Source: Candidatus Zixiibacteriota bacterium (GTDB lineage Bacteria > Zixibacteria > MSB-5A5 > GN15 > FEB-12). Taken from it: a stretch of DNA of 64,000 nucleotides. Made by a program: the position numbers and the translations under genes. Shown here one piece after another: positions 25,892 through 34,603 of the stretch. The notes under the pieces are model-generated. The model worked only from the letters and a program-made list of their open reading frames with translations, did not search any database and was not told the DNA's origin. Location: the NCBI GenBank assembly GCA_024276275.1, contig JAJRXM010000049.1, forward strand, positions 62,001 to 126,000, written 5' to 3'. Position 1 is the first letter of the stretch. Each line of letters opens with the position of its first letter.

Positions 25892-28132
25892 ATGGGTCTA
25901 AGTTTAGCATATATTGGCGATGTTTTAATATTTGCCACCGCCGTTTCACTAGTTTTATCATTAATATTTTATTTGGTTTCTTGGAGAGGGAAAGAGGGAT
26001 ATCTTAATTTAGCCCGTAATTTTTATTATGCCTCAACCGGACTGATTACGGTCACAATTGCTATCTTATTTTATCTGATTCTGACTCACGATTTTACGGT
26101 TTCCTATGTTTATTCATACTCATCGACCGATTTACCTCTGGGTTACCTTATATCAACTCTATGGGGTGGACAAGAGGGAACTTTCCTGCTCTGGATTTTC
26201 TTTACCTCGATTCTTGGAATCATAATGCTTCGTACTGCGGGCTCATTTGAAAAGGGAAATATGTTTTTTGTAAATCTCTTTTTACTTTCAATAATTATAA
26301 TTCTTATTAAAAAATCACCTTTTGAGCTTATGCCTGTTTTTCGCACGGAAGGTGCAGGGCTCAATCCGCTGCTTCAGAATTTTTGGATGCAGATTCATCC
26401 ACCGATAATGTTTGTCGGTTTTTCCGGCGTGGTCATTCCATTTGCTTTTGCTATGACAGGATTAATTGAAAAAAAATATGATCAATGGGCTGAATCGGCA
26501 CGCAAATGGACTGTATTCGCATGGCTCAGTTTAGGCGTTTCATTGGTAATGGGTGGATACTGGGCATATATAACTTTAGGATGGGGTGGATTTTGGGCAT
26601 GGGACCCGGTCGAAAACTCTTCTTTTATTCCGTGGATATTTTTAGCGGCTCAGATTCATGTTTTATTTATCAATAGACTCAAGAAAGGGTTAATGAGGTT
26701 TTCGCTCTTCATGGTTTGTCTTTCGTTTTGGTCTGTTTTGTACGGTACGTTCTTAACCCGCTCGGGAGTACTTGCTGATTTTTCTGTTCATTCGTTTGTT
26801 GATTTAGGATTAAATAACTATTTAATCAGCGGGTTAATGCTTTTTGTTGTAATCGGATTATTTTTAATTGCTCTACGTTGGAAGCATATTCGTCCAAATC
26901 CGGCTTTTTCACAAGTCGCATCCAAATCGTATATGGTTACTTTAGGGATATTAATTCTGTTTGTCGGTGGAGTTCTAACGCTTATAGGTACTTCGGCTCC
27001 TTTGTTGACCCGATTTAACGACGACCCGTCTGCCGTAGGTCTGCATTATTATTTTGTTACAATGACGCCGATAGCAATAGGATTAATGTTCCTGCTGGGT
27101 CTTTTCCCGGCTTTTAAATGGAACAAAGGATTGTCAAAATCTAAATTACTTATGACAGGCATCTCGGCAGGGCTACTCACAATTGCAGGACTACTTATTT
27201 CCGGTTTTACCTATGAGTTAATGTATTTACTGTTTTTTGGAACTGCTGTGATGGCAATTGTGTCAAATTTATCAGCTCTCTACTTATCTTATAAAGAAAA
27301 AAACTTTGTCCCAGGATACCTTGCCCATATCGGTATTGCTTTAGCAATGATTGGAGCAGGGCTCTCAGCCGGATTTGAAACAAAAAAGACTATTGTATTA
27401 CCCCAAAATCAAGTAGTCTCTGAGATGGGCTATACAATGAAATTTACAAGAATTGTTGACAATGCAAAAGGGTTTGACTGTCATGTAGAGATATCATCAG
27501 ATAAAGGTACTTTTGTTGCCCGACTTCCTCATGAATTCCCCAAAAATCAAGAAGGGGTGATGCGAAAACCTTTTGTAAAAAAATATCTTACGTATGATGT
27601 CTATGTCGCACCGGTCGGTATGGAACAGACAGCAGAAGAAGACCCGACTATTTTTGAATTTAAAAAAGGGGAAACTATTCAAATTGATCAATATGCTGTT
27701 ACTTTTTATGACTATGAAATGTCATCACACGGTGAAGCAGGAGGGGCTACCGCAGGTGCTAAAATGTCTGTTGCCTATGACGGTAAAACAGAAGAAATTA
27801 CTCCTATGATTCAGGTGATTGGTGATTCGGTATCTACCAAAGATGCTGTTTTTGATTACAATAAAGGGCGAGTATTTATAGCAGGTATTTCGCCGGAAAG
27901 CGGTTCTGTAATGCTGAAAATTATCGGTGACTTTATTCCGAAAGGTGAAATATCACAGGCTAATCTTGTAATTGAATTGTCAGAAAAACCGTTTATAAAT
28001 CTGTTCTGGTTTGGTACTTTTTTATGCTTTTTCTCCGGTGGGCTTTCTTTACGGAAACGAGGCAGACGTAAGACTACAAAGCAATTGCAATCTGTTGAAA
28101 AAACTGATGATAAAAAAGAGATGGTTTCTTAA
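25892..28132 (+). CDS. ccmF: Cytochrome c-type biogenesis protein CcmF-like
   Basis: This 746-residue polytopic inner-membrane protein is of the CcmF/NrfE/CcsA haem-handling superfamily. The WWD motif is WGGFWAWDPVENSSFIPW near residue 230, preceded by QIHPPIMFVGF and LGYLISTLWGGQEGTFLLW. FLTRSGVLADFSVHSF is also typical. A large periplasmic domain (from about residue 505, KKTIVLPQNQVVSEMGY) precedes the last helix. The predicted role is haem ligation to apocytochrome c. I chose ATG 25892 after AAAGG instead of the GTG nine bases upstream. No ccmE, ccmG or ccmH gene is nearby. Confidence 0.92.
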   Translation: MGLSLAYIGDVLIFATAVSLVLSLIFYLVSWRGKEGYLNLARNFYYASTGLITVTIAILFYLILTHDFTVSYVYSYSSTDLPLGYLISTLWGGQEGTFLLWIFFTSILGIIMLRTAGSFEKGNMFFVNLFLLSIIIILIKKSPFELMPVFRTEGAGLNPLLQNFWMQIHPPIMFVGFSGVVIPFAFAMTGLIEKKYDQWAESARKWTVFAWLSLGVSLVMGGYWAYITLGWGGFWAWDPVENSSFIPWIFLAAQIHVLFINRLKKGLMRFSLFMVCLSFWSVLYGTFLTRSGVLADFSVHSFVDLGLNNYLISGLMLFVVIGLFLIALRWKHIRPNPAFSQVASKSYMVTLGILILFVGGVLTLIGTSAPLLTRFNDDPSAVGLHYYFVTMTPIAIGLMFLLGLFPAFKWNKGLSKSKLLMTGISAGLLTIAGLLISGFTYELMYLLFFGTAVMAIVSNLSALYLSYKEKNFVPGYLAHIGIALAMIGAGLSAGFETKKTIVLPQNQVVSEMGYTMKFTRIVDNAKGFDCHVEISSDKGTFVARLPHEFPKNQEGVMRKPFVKKYLTYDVYVAPVGMEQTAEEDPTIFEFKKGETIQIDQYAVTFYDYEMSSHGEAGGATAGAKMSVAYDGKTEEITPMIQVIGDSVSTKDAVFDYNKGRVFIAGISPESGSVMLKIIGDFIPKGEISQANLVIELSEKPFINLFWFGTFLCFFSGGLSLRKRGRRKTTKQLQSVEKTDDKKEMVS

Positions 28133-28318
28133 AGTTTCGGATTGCTTTTTTTGAATTATTTCTTACATTCCCTAAGCGGTGAATGCTTTTATGGGAAGAG
28201 TTTCATTGCAGGTTATAAATCGAATATATAACTGATTAATATCAGTTTGTCGGAATGGAAATTATCAGACAGATTTAGAAAAATAATATACTGCTTGGTA
28301 AGTACGTAAAAGGTAATT

Positions 28319-28627
28319 GTGCAGAAGATTAAGTTTTGTAAGGTTGAAGAACTACCGGAGGGGAAGTCTCTTGATAAGAAAATACTTGCTCGTAAAATAG
28401 CTGTTTTTAATGATAACGGTGTTATTTCAGCTATGGAGTCTGAGTGCAAACATATGAAAGCACCGCTCAATATGGGTAAAGTTGAAAATGGGGTTGTTAC
28501 TTGTCACTGGCATGATTGGAAATATGATTTAAAAAGCGGCAAATGTCTCACTCATGAAAAGATGGATTTAAAAAAATTTGAAATCGAAATTTCAGACGGG
28601 TATATTTTTATCCTGTTTGATTTTTGA
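28319..28627 (+). CDS. Rieske-type 2Fe-2S protein
   Basis: This 102-residue soluble protein has the two Rieske ligand pairs: C-x-H in SECKHMKAPLNMG and C-x2-H in VVTCHWHDWKYDLKSGKC. The flanking GVVTCHWHDWKYDLKSG pattern is that of bacterial ferredoxin-type Rieske proteins and nitrite reductase small subunits. There is no membrane anchor. The GTG start follows AAAAGG. It probably moves electrons in the cytoplasm; the partner is unknown. An O-methyltransferase gene follows 18 nt later. Confidence 0.9.
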   Translation: MQKIKFCKVEELPEGKSLDKKILARKIAVFNDNGVISAMESECKHMKAPLNMGKVENGVVTCHWHDWKYDLKSGKCLTHEKMDLKKFEIEISDGYIFILFDF

Positions 28628-28645
28628 TTTATTTGAAAGGTCTCT

Positions 28646-29263
28646 ATGTTTCAAAAGATTCACAAGTATCTAGAAAATAAAATTCCTGAACGTCCACCTA
28701 TTTTACGCGAAATGGAAGATCATGCAACAGAAAATGACTTCCCTATTATCGGACCCTTAGTCGGACGCTACCTATACCAAACAGCACATATGATGAAAGC
28801 ACGAAAAATCCTTGAACTAGGTTCAGGATTCGGCTATTCAGCCTTTTGGTTTTCTTTGGCAGTAAAGGGCAAGGGGCATATCACTATGACTGACTCATCA
28901 ACTGCTAACAAACGTACTGCTTTTAACTTTTTTAAACGCGCCGGCTTACAGACACAGTTTGATTTCAAAGTTGGCGATGCTCTCAAATCAATTAAAAAAA
29001 TCGACGGACCTTTTGATATTATATTAAATGATATTGATAAAAAGGATTACCCGGAAACAATTGATTTAGCAGCGACTCGATTAAAAAAAGGTGGTTTATT
29101 TATTACCGATAATTTAATTTGGTCAGGCAAAGTTTGTGATAAGAATCAAGATAACGATACCAAAGCTATCGTAGACTTTACCGAGAATTTGTATCGTGAC
29201 AGTAGGTTTTTTACTACTATTATGCCAATTCGTGACGGAATTGCTATAGCAGTTCGTTTATAG
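28646..29263 (+). CDS. O-methyltransferase family 3 (SAM-dependent)
   Basis: This 205-residue protein has the class I SAM-binding motif KILELGSGFGYSAFWFSLA near residue 52. It also has TDSSTANKRTA and the acidic metal/active-site segment DIILNDIDKKDYPE, and ends with IMPIRDGIAIAVR, typical of caffeoyl-CoA/catechol O-methyltransferase-like proteins. Many members methylate small phenolics or act on tRNA (TrmR type), and the substrate here cannot be inferred. The start has GAAAGG upstream and the gene probably shares a transcript with the Rieske gene. Confidence 0.88.
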   Translation: MFQKIHKYLENKIPERPPILREMEDHATENDFPIIGPLVGRYLYQTAHMMKARKILELGSGFGYSAFWFSLAVKGKGHITMTDSSTANKRTAFNFFKRAGLQTQFDFKVGDALKSIKKIDGPFDIILNDIDKKDYPETIDLAATRLKKGGLFITDNLIWSGKVCDKNQDNDTKAIVDFTENLYRDSRFFTTIMPIRDGIAIAVRL

Positions 29264-29614
29264 GAGAAAAAATAGATTATTTGTTAATGTTTTTATTTGA
29301 TTTTGGAACAAATCGACTTTACATTCGTTTTAGAATATAGAACTCAGAATGTTAAATTTTGCTCTATAATTCCGATAATAATCTTAGAATCTACAAGAAC
29401 CTCTCTAAGCAGTTTTAAAAAGTATTTTTTTGAGTTCTAAGAAATTTCAAGGAACAAATAGTAAAAAAGAATTGTACAATATTTATGTTGACAATTATGT
29501 AGATATTTAATACATGATATATATCAAAAATATAACTGGGTATCTTAATAACAATTTAAACTGAAAAATTAAAAATAGATAAAGAATTTTTCGAATCTTA
29601 TTATTGGAGGATTT
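29264..29614. other. AT-rich intergenic region
   Basis: These 351 bases have no supportable ORF. TTGACA at 29488-29493 followed 17 bp later by TACATG is a weak promoter candidate for the ArsC/Spx-like gene. I see no repeat or structured RNA. Confidence 0.4.
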
Positions 29615-30100
29615 ATGGCTCCCAAAAGAGCAACGTTTTATACATTCAGTAACGATACGGCTTGCGATAGTGCAAAAAAGTTTGTAGAAGATGCCGGTGT
29701 ATTACTTACTGTACGGAATATCGAAGAAAAACCGCTTACTGTCAGAGAATTAAAAGGGTTAATCGGTCATATTAGTGTTAAGCATTTTCTCAATACTGCT
29801 TCACCGGAATATACGAAGTTTAATATCGATGAAAAATTAAATGACCGAGATGAAGTTTTTGAAATAATTTCAGAAAATAACTCATTACTTCGACGTCCGA
29901 TTGTAACTACCGCAAGGTTAGTAACCGTTGGATGCGATAAAAGAAAACTTGCTGATATGTTACAAATTGCCGGTGGCAATGGACAACAGCAGGATGATTC
30001 AAAAGGGAATTTAAAAAACAGTAAATATGTTACTCGGAGAACAACTTCGAGAAGTTCTGATACTAAAACAACCACAACGTCAGTAAGAGCAGCAAAGTAA
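29615..30100 (+). CDS. ArsC/Spx-like protein with basic Ser/Thr-rich tail
   Basis: Residues 1-115 follow the ArsC/Spx thioredoxin-like pattern: FYTFSNDTACDSAKKFVEDAGV with a single Cys where ArsC has its active-site Cys. NIEEKPLTVRELKGLI, FLNTASPEYTK, NNSLLRRPIVTTARLVTVG and a final helix DKRKLADML follow. This LLRRPI... segment is typical of YffB/Spx/ArsC proteins. The family usually ends there. The last 45 residues are a low-complexity tail rich in Ser, Thr, Lys and Arg, which is unusual. The start has GGAGG upstream. A role as a reductase or a redox-linked regulator is possible; neither is shown. Confidence 0.75.
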   Translation: MAPKRATFYTFSNDTACDSAKKFVEDAGVLLTVRNIEEKPLTVRELKGLIGHISVKHFLNTASPEYTKFNIDEKLNDRDEVFEIISENNSLLRRPIVTTARLVTVGCDKRKLADMLQIAGGNGQQQDDSKGNLKNSKYVTRRTTSRSSDTKTTTTSVRAAK

Positions 30101-30178
30101 TCTGAATATTTCTTGCATTTCAAAACTCTGCAACCTATCTTTTCTCGGTAATATTAATGTAAATAAGAGGCAAAAGGT

Positions 30179-31843
30179 ATGGATATTGACAGAGAAATTC
30201 TAGAGACAGATATATTAATAGTTGGAGCAGGTCCGGCCGGATTAGCTGCTGCATATAAAATTACAAAATTAGTAGAATCAAAATCTTTAGAAATGCCTGA
30301 AATTCTATTGATTGACAAAGCTGCCTACGCAGGAGCTCATTATCTTTCAGGTGCTGTAATGGACCCAAAAGGAATCGCAGAACTAATCCCCGACTTTAAA
30401 GAAAAAGGGGCACCGCTTGAAGCTGAAGTTTCTGCTGATTCTATGCATTACCTTTCTCAAAACGGTTCAATGAAATTTCCGTTCATGCCGCCATCATTAA
30501 ATAATCACGGTAACTATATAATTTCACTCAATAAATTTACAGTTTGGTTGGCAGAACAAGTTGAAGCACTTGGTGTAGATATTTACGCAGGTCTTGCCGG
30601 ATATGATTTACTTCTTGATGACGGCAAGGTAACCGGAATACAAACTGTCGATATGGGGCTTGATAAAGAAGGTAACAAACGCTCTAACTTTGAACCGGGT
30701 TCTATAATTCAGGCAAAAGTTACAATACTCTGCGAGGGTGTCCATGGCTCTCTTACCAGACATGCCTTTGAAAAAATTCCTGAACTGCTTAGTGATTCTT
30801 TACCTCAAGCATACTTAACAGGTGTGAAAGAAGTATGGGAAGTTCCTGAAGGACGCATAAAACCGGGTGAAGTTATTCATACAATCGGATTTCCGCAATC
30901 ATCGAATGAGTATGGTGGTGGTTGGATTTATGGAATGGCTGAGAATAAAGTCTCTGTCGGACTTGCGGTCGGTTTGAATTCTGCGAATCCTATGAATGAC
31001 CCGCACGGTAAATTTCAGCAGTACAAGTCTCATCCGGTTGTAAAGATAATTTTAGACGGTGGTACTATGCTTCACTATGGGGCAAAAACAATGCCTGATA
31101 ACGGTTACTACTCGATGCGAAAATTATATCATGACGGCTTATTACTATGTGGCGATTCAGCAGGATTTTTAAACCCTTCCAAATTAAAGGGTGTACATCT
31201 GGCTATCAAATCAGGTATCATGGCTGCCGAAACAGTTGTTGAAGCATTACAAGCAGATGATTTCACGGAAACAACATTAGCAAACTATAAATCAAAATTT
31301 GACAACAGCTGGGCAAAAATAGAATTGTATAAATCACGGAATTTTCATGCAGGTTTCAAGGGTGGACTATTTGCCGGGATGTTTCATGCAGGACTTCAAA
31401 TTGTTACAGGAGGCAGAGGTCTCTTTGATAAAAGAATTACAAAACGTGACCATGAATATATGCTGACAATGAGGGAATATAAAAATAAGTTTGGATCAGA
31501 ACCTTCTAAACCTACTCAAAAGTTTGATAACAGCTTTCTGTTTGACAAACTTACCGATGTATATAAATCCGGGACTATGCACGAAGAAGAACAACCGTCT
31601 CATTTACAAATTGCTGATTTTGATATTTGTAATACAAAATGTACCGAAGAGTACGGCAATCCCTGTCAGCATTTCTGCCCGGCACATGTCTATGAAATGA
31701 TAGATGATGGTTCTGCAAAAAAATTACAGTTAACACCGTCAAATTGTGTGCATTGTAAAACGTGTGATATCGCTGACCCATATCAGGTGATAAGATGGGT
31801 GACGCCACAGGGCGGAGAAGGTCCAAACTATACAAATTGTTAG
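30179..31843 (+). CDS. Electron transfer flavoprotein-ubiquinone oxidoreductase
   Basis: ETF-QO moves electrons from ETF to the quinone pool. The 554-residue protein has the FAD motif ILIVGAGPAGLAAAYK, the GAHYLSGAVMDP segment, and GGWIYGMAENKVSVGL. LCGDSAGFLNPSKLKGVHLAIKSG is its second FAD motif. The C-terminal 4Fe-4S domain has Cys ligands in CQHFCPA and NCVHCKTCDI and ends GGEGPNY. All four cluster Cys are present. It implies use of fatty or amino acid oxidation or a similar dehydrogenase route. No etfAB genes are in the window. An intrinsic terminator follows. Confidence 0.96.
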   Translation: MDIDREILETDILIVGAGPAGLAAAYKITKLVESKSLEMPEILLIDKAAYAGAHYLSGAVMDPKGIAELIPDFKEKGAPLEAEVSADSMHYLSQNGSMKFPFMPPSLNNHGNYIISLNKFTVWLAEQVEALGVDIYAGLAGYDLLLDDGKVTGIQTVDMGLDKEGNKRSNFEPGSIIQAKVTILCEGVHGSLTRHAFEKIPELLSDSLPQAYLTGVKEVWEVPEGRIKPGEVIHTIGFPQSSNEYGGGWIYGMAENKVSVGLAVGLNSANPMNDPHGKFQQYKSHPVVKIILDGGTMLHYGAKTMPDNGYYSMRKLYHDGLLLCGDSAGFLNPSKLKGVHLAIKSGIMAAETVVEALQADDFTETTLANYKSKFDNSWAKIELYKSRNFHAGFKGGLFAGMFHAGLQIVTGGRGLFDKRITKRDHEYMLTMREYKNKFGSEPSKPTQKFDNSFLFDKLTDVYKSGTMHEEEQPSHLQIADFDICNTKCTEEYGNPCQHFCPAHVYEMIDDGSAKKLQLTPSNCVHCKTCDIADPYQVIRWVTPQGGEGPNYTNC

Positions 31844-31863
31844 ACTATCAGAAATATATTTGT

Positions 31864-31895
31864 AAGCGGGTCTTGAAAAAGTCCCGCTTTTTTTT
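31864..31895 (+). terminator. Intrinsic terminator after the ETF-QO gene
   Basis: AAGCGGG pairs with CCCGCTT around a 12-nt loop and is followed by a run of T. Confidence 0.9.
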
Positions 31896-31922
31896 GAATT
31901 TGTTTATGAAAAGGAGTGCAGT

Positions 31923-32168
31923 ATGATTGCTATGATAATTGGTACTATTGGTGTTGCGATTTTACTTATAGGTTTTGGATTGAATATCTCAAACAGATTA
32001 TCGGAAACATCGAAAACATATCTGATTTTAAATATTGTAGGTTCTCTGATGGCAGCATGGTATGCCTACGAGGGGAAGGTTTATCCGTTTATAGTTTTAG
32101 AAATTGTATGGGCACTGGTTGCGTTTATACGATTGATTAATATAGGTAGGATAAAAATAGAGGCGTAA
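31923..32168 (+). CDS. Small membrane protein, CBU_0592-like
   Basis: The 81-residue product has three hydrophobic segments (MIAMIIGTIGVAILLIGFGL, YLILNIVGSLMAAWYAY, PFIVLEIVWALVAFIRLI). The arrangement GFGLN, NIVGS...AWYAY, P...LE.VWA is that of the CBU_0592 family of small inner-membrane proteins of unknown function. ATG follows AAAAGGAG. It follows the ETF-QO terminator, so it has its own transcript. A terminator lies directly after it. Confidence 0.8.
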   Translation: MIAMIIGTIGVAILLIGFGLNISNRLSETSKTYLILNIVGSLMAAWYAYEGKVYPFIVLEIVWALVAFIRLINIGRIKIEA

Positions 32169-32170
32169 AA

Positions 32171-32199
32171 AAACCCGCTTACTGAAGCAGGTTTCTTTT
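32171..32199. terminator. Intrinsic terminator
   Basis: AAACCCGCTT and AAGCAGGTTT pair (one mismatch) around ACTG, followed by CTTTTA. It separates the small membrane protein gene from the convergent PEP-CTERM gene. Confidence 0.8.
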
Positions 32200-32219
32200 A
32201 ATTTTGATATCTAAATTTG

Positions 32220-32573
32220 TTATGCTTTGTTTTTGAATTTCTTACGGGCGAATCCGCCGGCAAGACCTAAAGCAAAAAGAATCAATGAAGCAGGTTCAGG
32301 TACCTGTGGAAGACCGCTCATTTTACCTGAACCGTATGTACGGCCCGAGTAATCGGAATTACTATTATAATTATCATTTGAAAACACCCAGTTGTCTACA
32401 ACAACACTCTTGATGGAAAAAGTGTTTGAGGATACACTTGAAACATTATCAGATACTAAATCTTGATTTAGATTAGACATTTCAGTAGGAGAAGAGGTGT
32501 ATTGATTTACTCCGGCAGAGACTGCTCCAAAAGCAAAAAGTGATAGACTTACTATGAGAACTATTTTTTTCAT
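32220..32573 (-). CDS. PEP-CTERM sorting-domain protein
   Basis: This 117-residue exported protein has a signal peptide (IVLIVSLSLFAFGAVSAG) and a C-terminal PEP-CTERM anchor: VPEPASLILFALGLAGGFARKK. That tail is cut by exosortase/EpsH. The 60-residue middle is Ser/Asn/Tyr-rich and not recognisable. Such small PEP-CTERM proteins are usually linked to exopolysaccharide or biofilm matrix, and no exosortase is in this window. Assignment of the tail is sure; role is inferred. Confidence 0.9.
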   Translation of the reverse strand: MKKIVLIVSLSLFAFGAVSAGVNQYTSSPTEMSNLNQDLVSDNVSSVSSNTFSIKSVVVDNWVFSNDNYNSNSDYSGRTYGSGKMSGLPQVPEPASLILFALGLAGGFARKKFKNKA

Positions 32574-32830
32574 TTTATGATCCTATTTTATACTAATTTT
32601 ACGCATTTATATATGATATTATAATAGCAATTAATAAGCCAAAAATCAGTTGAAAATATAAAACAATCAAATATAATGTATATTGTTGTTATTAAACAGA
32701 TTAACACAAAAACAGGACAAAAAAATCTGCTTAACAAGCTAAGAACATAAAATAAAAATACCGATTATATGCAAACTGAAATAACTAAATATGATGTACT
32801 ATGCAAACACATGCAACTTATTGAACTGAA

Positions 32831-33250
32831 CTAAGTTCCACAGGTCGCACAACCTGAACACGCTTTAATCTCGTCACTCATTCCCTCGGCAGATAATTCC
32901 GCTAAAAGAGTTATACCGTCAGATGTATATTCGACAGAATCGACAGTACAGAAATCTTTGATACCGCCTGAGTTTTCACCGATTATGATAGCCAGCCCGC
33001 TTTTGATAGCGATAAAATGTTTAAGATACAGATATTCCCAGGTCTTACTTTTAGTCGGGAACTTATCAAAAAGTGCTTGAGGGGATAGTTCTAAAATTTC
33101 ATTGATAGATTTGTTTTTAAGCCACTCGGTGAGCATAGCACGACGACCGACATCACCTCCACAGGTTTTTTTACGTAGAGTGTAGCGAATGAATTTGTCA
33201 TTTTGGTCTACTAATATCTTGAGTAAATCTGTAATATCATTGCATGGCAT
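32831..33250 (-). CDS. Hypothetical protein with NifU-like features and a C-terminal Cys cluster
   Basis: The 139-residue product starts at ATG 33250 (a TTG nine bases upstream is an alternative). The stretch KKTCGGDVGRRAMLTEWLKNKSINEI recalls the CGD and 'TEWIKGKT..E' parts of NifU/IscU scaffold proteins, but the order and spacing are not canonical. The end carries ACSGCATCGT, three Cys spaced C-x2-C-x2-C. There is no signal peptide. I do not recognise a defined family. A metal- or cluster-binding role is only a guess from the Cys. Confidence 0.5.
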   Translation of the reverse strand: MPCNDITDLLKILVDQNDKFIRYTLRKKTCGGDVGRRAMLTEWLKNKSINEILELSPQALFDKFPTKSKTWEYLYLKHFIAIKSGLAIIIGENSGGIKDFCTVDSVEYTSDGITLLAELSAEGMSDEIKACSGCATCGT

Positions 33251-33300
33251 AATAATCAATATACGAAAAAAATGGGAGAGGTGTGAGGGATTATTTTTAA

Positions 33301-33753
33301 TGTTTTATCTATTTAATTCTTTGTCGAGGTGTTCTAAATGATATTATCGATAATAAATTAAGACTAAACATATTTAAAATTTTTAAATCGTTACTGATAA
33401 CCGATGGAATTTCACTATTTGACGTAAGAGACTGGGATAATTCCTGTAAATTCAAAAGTGCTAATCCAATTTTCAGGAAAACAATAACAATAGATAATGC
33501 CGAACTGTTTTTTAAGTCTGAAACAAAGTTTAACAAAGAGCTAAAACAGCTTCTAATAAAAGAAACACATACTTATAAAAGTGATATTGCGGATTATGTC
33601 GATGAATATGACTTCATAATGCAATGTTGGACAACAAATGAGTTAAAAAATAAACTTGAGAATGCCGGTTTTAGTCAATATAAGTTTTATGGCGACTATA
33701 GTTTTGATACAGAATTAGGTAAGACAGATAAAAATATTGTAATTGCACGTTAA
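33301..33753 (+). pseudogene. C-terminal remnant of a SAM-dependent methyltransferase
   Basis: Frame 1 is open for 150 codons and reads as the C-terminal half of a class I methyltransferase: YLILCRGVLND (post-motif LCRGVLND) and ISLFDVRDWDNS. Then comes a methyltransferase end with FIMQCWTTNELKNKLENAGFSQYKFYGDY. There is no suitable start codon, and the SAM-binding N-terminal half (the GxGxG region) is absent: upstream is a stop at 33298-33300 and a different gene on the other strand. It abuts the PAP2 gene end at 33755. Most likely a truncated, inactive gene. Confidence 0.65.
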
Positions 33754-33754
33754 A

Positions 33755-34291
33755 TTAAAACGGAAATTTTAACTGAAGCAAATATGAATCATCAGATTTT
33801 GCCAACGCTATTTTTACTTTTTTCTTTAAAGGTTTAGCAAAAAGATATACAGATCCGACTCCTACCATTGCTCCTGCAAAGACATCCCAATAATCATGTT
33901 TATTAGAATAGACTCGAGTCCAACCGACATAGCTTGCTAACATATATGCAGGAACACCTATTTTTAAACCGTATCGCCTTTCCAAACAGGCAGCACCGGT
34001 AAAAGCACTTGCTGTATGACCCGAGGGAAAGCTATAAGTTCCTCCGCCATAAGGACGAGGTTTATTGATTAATCTTTTAAGTGTATGTGTGATGACCAGC
34101 GATGTTGCCATTGTTTCTACAAATTGTAAAGTTCCTTTTTTGTCACGAAAGATTAATTGAGTTGATAAAAAAGTAACCGGGAGTGCTATCTGTATTATAT
34201 CACCGGAGTATCTTATATCTATATTTTGTGCCGAAGCAGAATTTGTACTTATAAGGACAATACATAGTATGAGTAATTTAAGTATTTTCAT
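33755..34291 (-). CDS. PAP2 superfamily lipid phosphatase
   Basis: This 178-residue protein has an N-terminal signal sequence or helix (LLILCIVLISTNSASA) and the three PAP2 motifs. They are KRLINKPRPYG (K-x6-RP), FPSGHTASAF (PSGH) and GWTRVYSNKHDYWDV (R-x5-H-x3-D). All catalytic residues are intact. Its likely substrate is a lipid pyrophosphate or phosphate such as undecaprenyl diphosphate or phosphatidic acid, on the outer face of the inner membrane. The fold is certain; the substrate is not. It ends 2 nt from the methyltransferase remnant on the + strand. Confidence 0.88.
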   Translation of the reverse strand: MKILKLLILCIVLISTNSASAQNIDIRYSGDIIQIALPVTFLSTQLIFRDKKGTLQFVETMATSLVITHTLKRLINKPRPYGGGTYSFPSGHTASAFTGAACLERRYGLKIGVPAYMLASYVGWTRVYSNKHDYWDVFAGAMVGVGSVYLFAKPLKKKVKIALAKSDDSYLLQLKFPF

Positions 34292-34603
34292 TTATTTCTT
34301 ATGTATCTATTCTACTATTTTTATACGTTGCTTGAATGTTATATAACTATGAGTCTTTAGCGATAGAACTTTCCTTATTGCACAAGCTATAGCAGTCTAA
34401 GTTTTTATATATCTCTTGATACTATTGAGTTATATAGTATACAAATTATTAGCCGAGTAAGTGCATAAAAAGACTTTGACAAAAGTATCGGTAGAAATGG
34501 CTGGAAATTTACAGATAATAAAAAAGATAAATTATCTCTATTTTTAAACGCTAACCCGCAATATTGCTTCAATTGTTAGTGTTTTGTATTTCTATATAAA
34601 CCC
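34292..34603. other. Intergenic region
   Basis: These 312 AT-rich bases carry no supportable ORF. They lie between the outer membrane protein pseudogene (ends 34604) and the PAP2 gene start. I see nothing else in them. Confidence 0.5.

Noticed and set aside
32574-32830. A hidden gene or RNA upstream of the PEP-CTERM gene
   Set aside because: The region is AT-rich with stops in all frames and no stable structure by eye.
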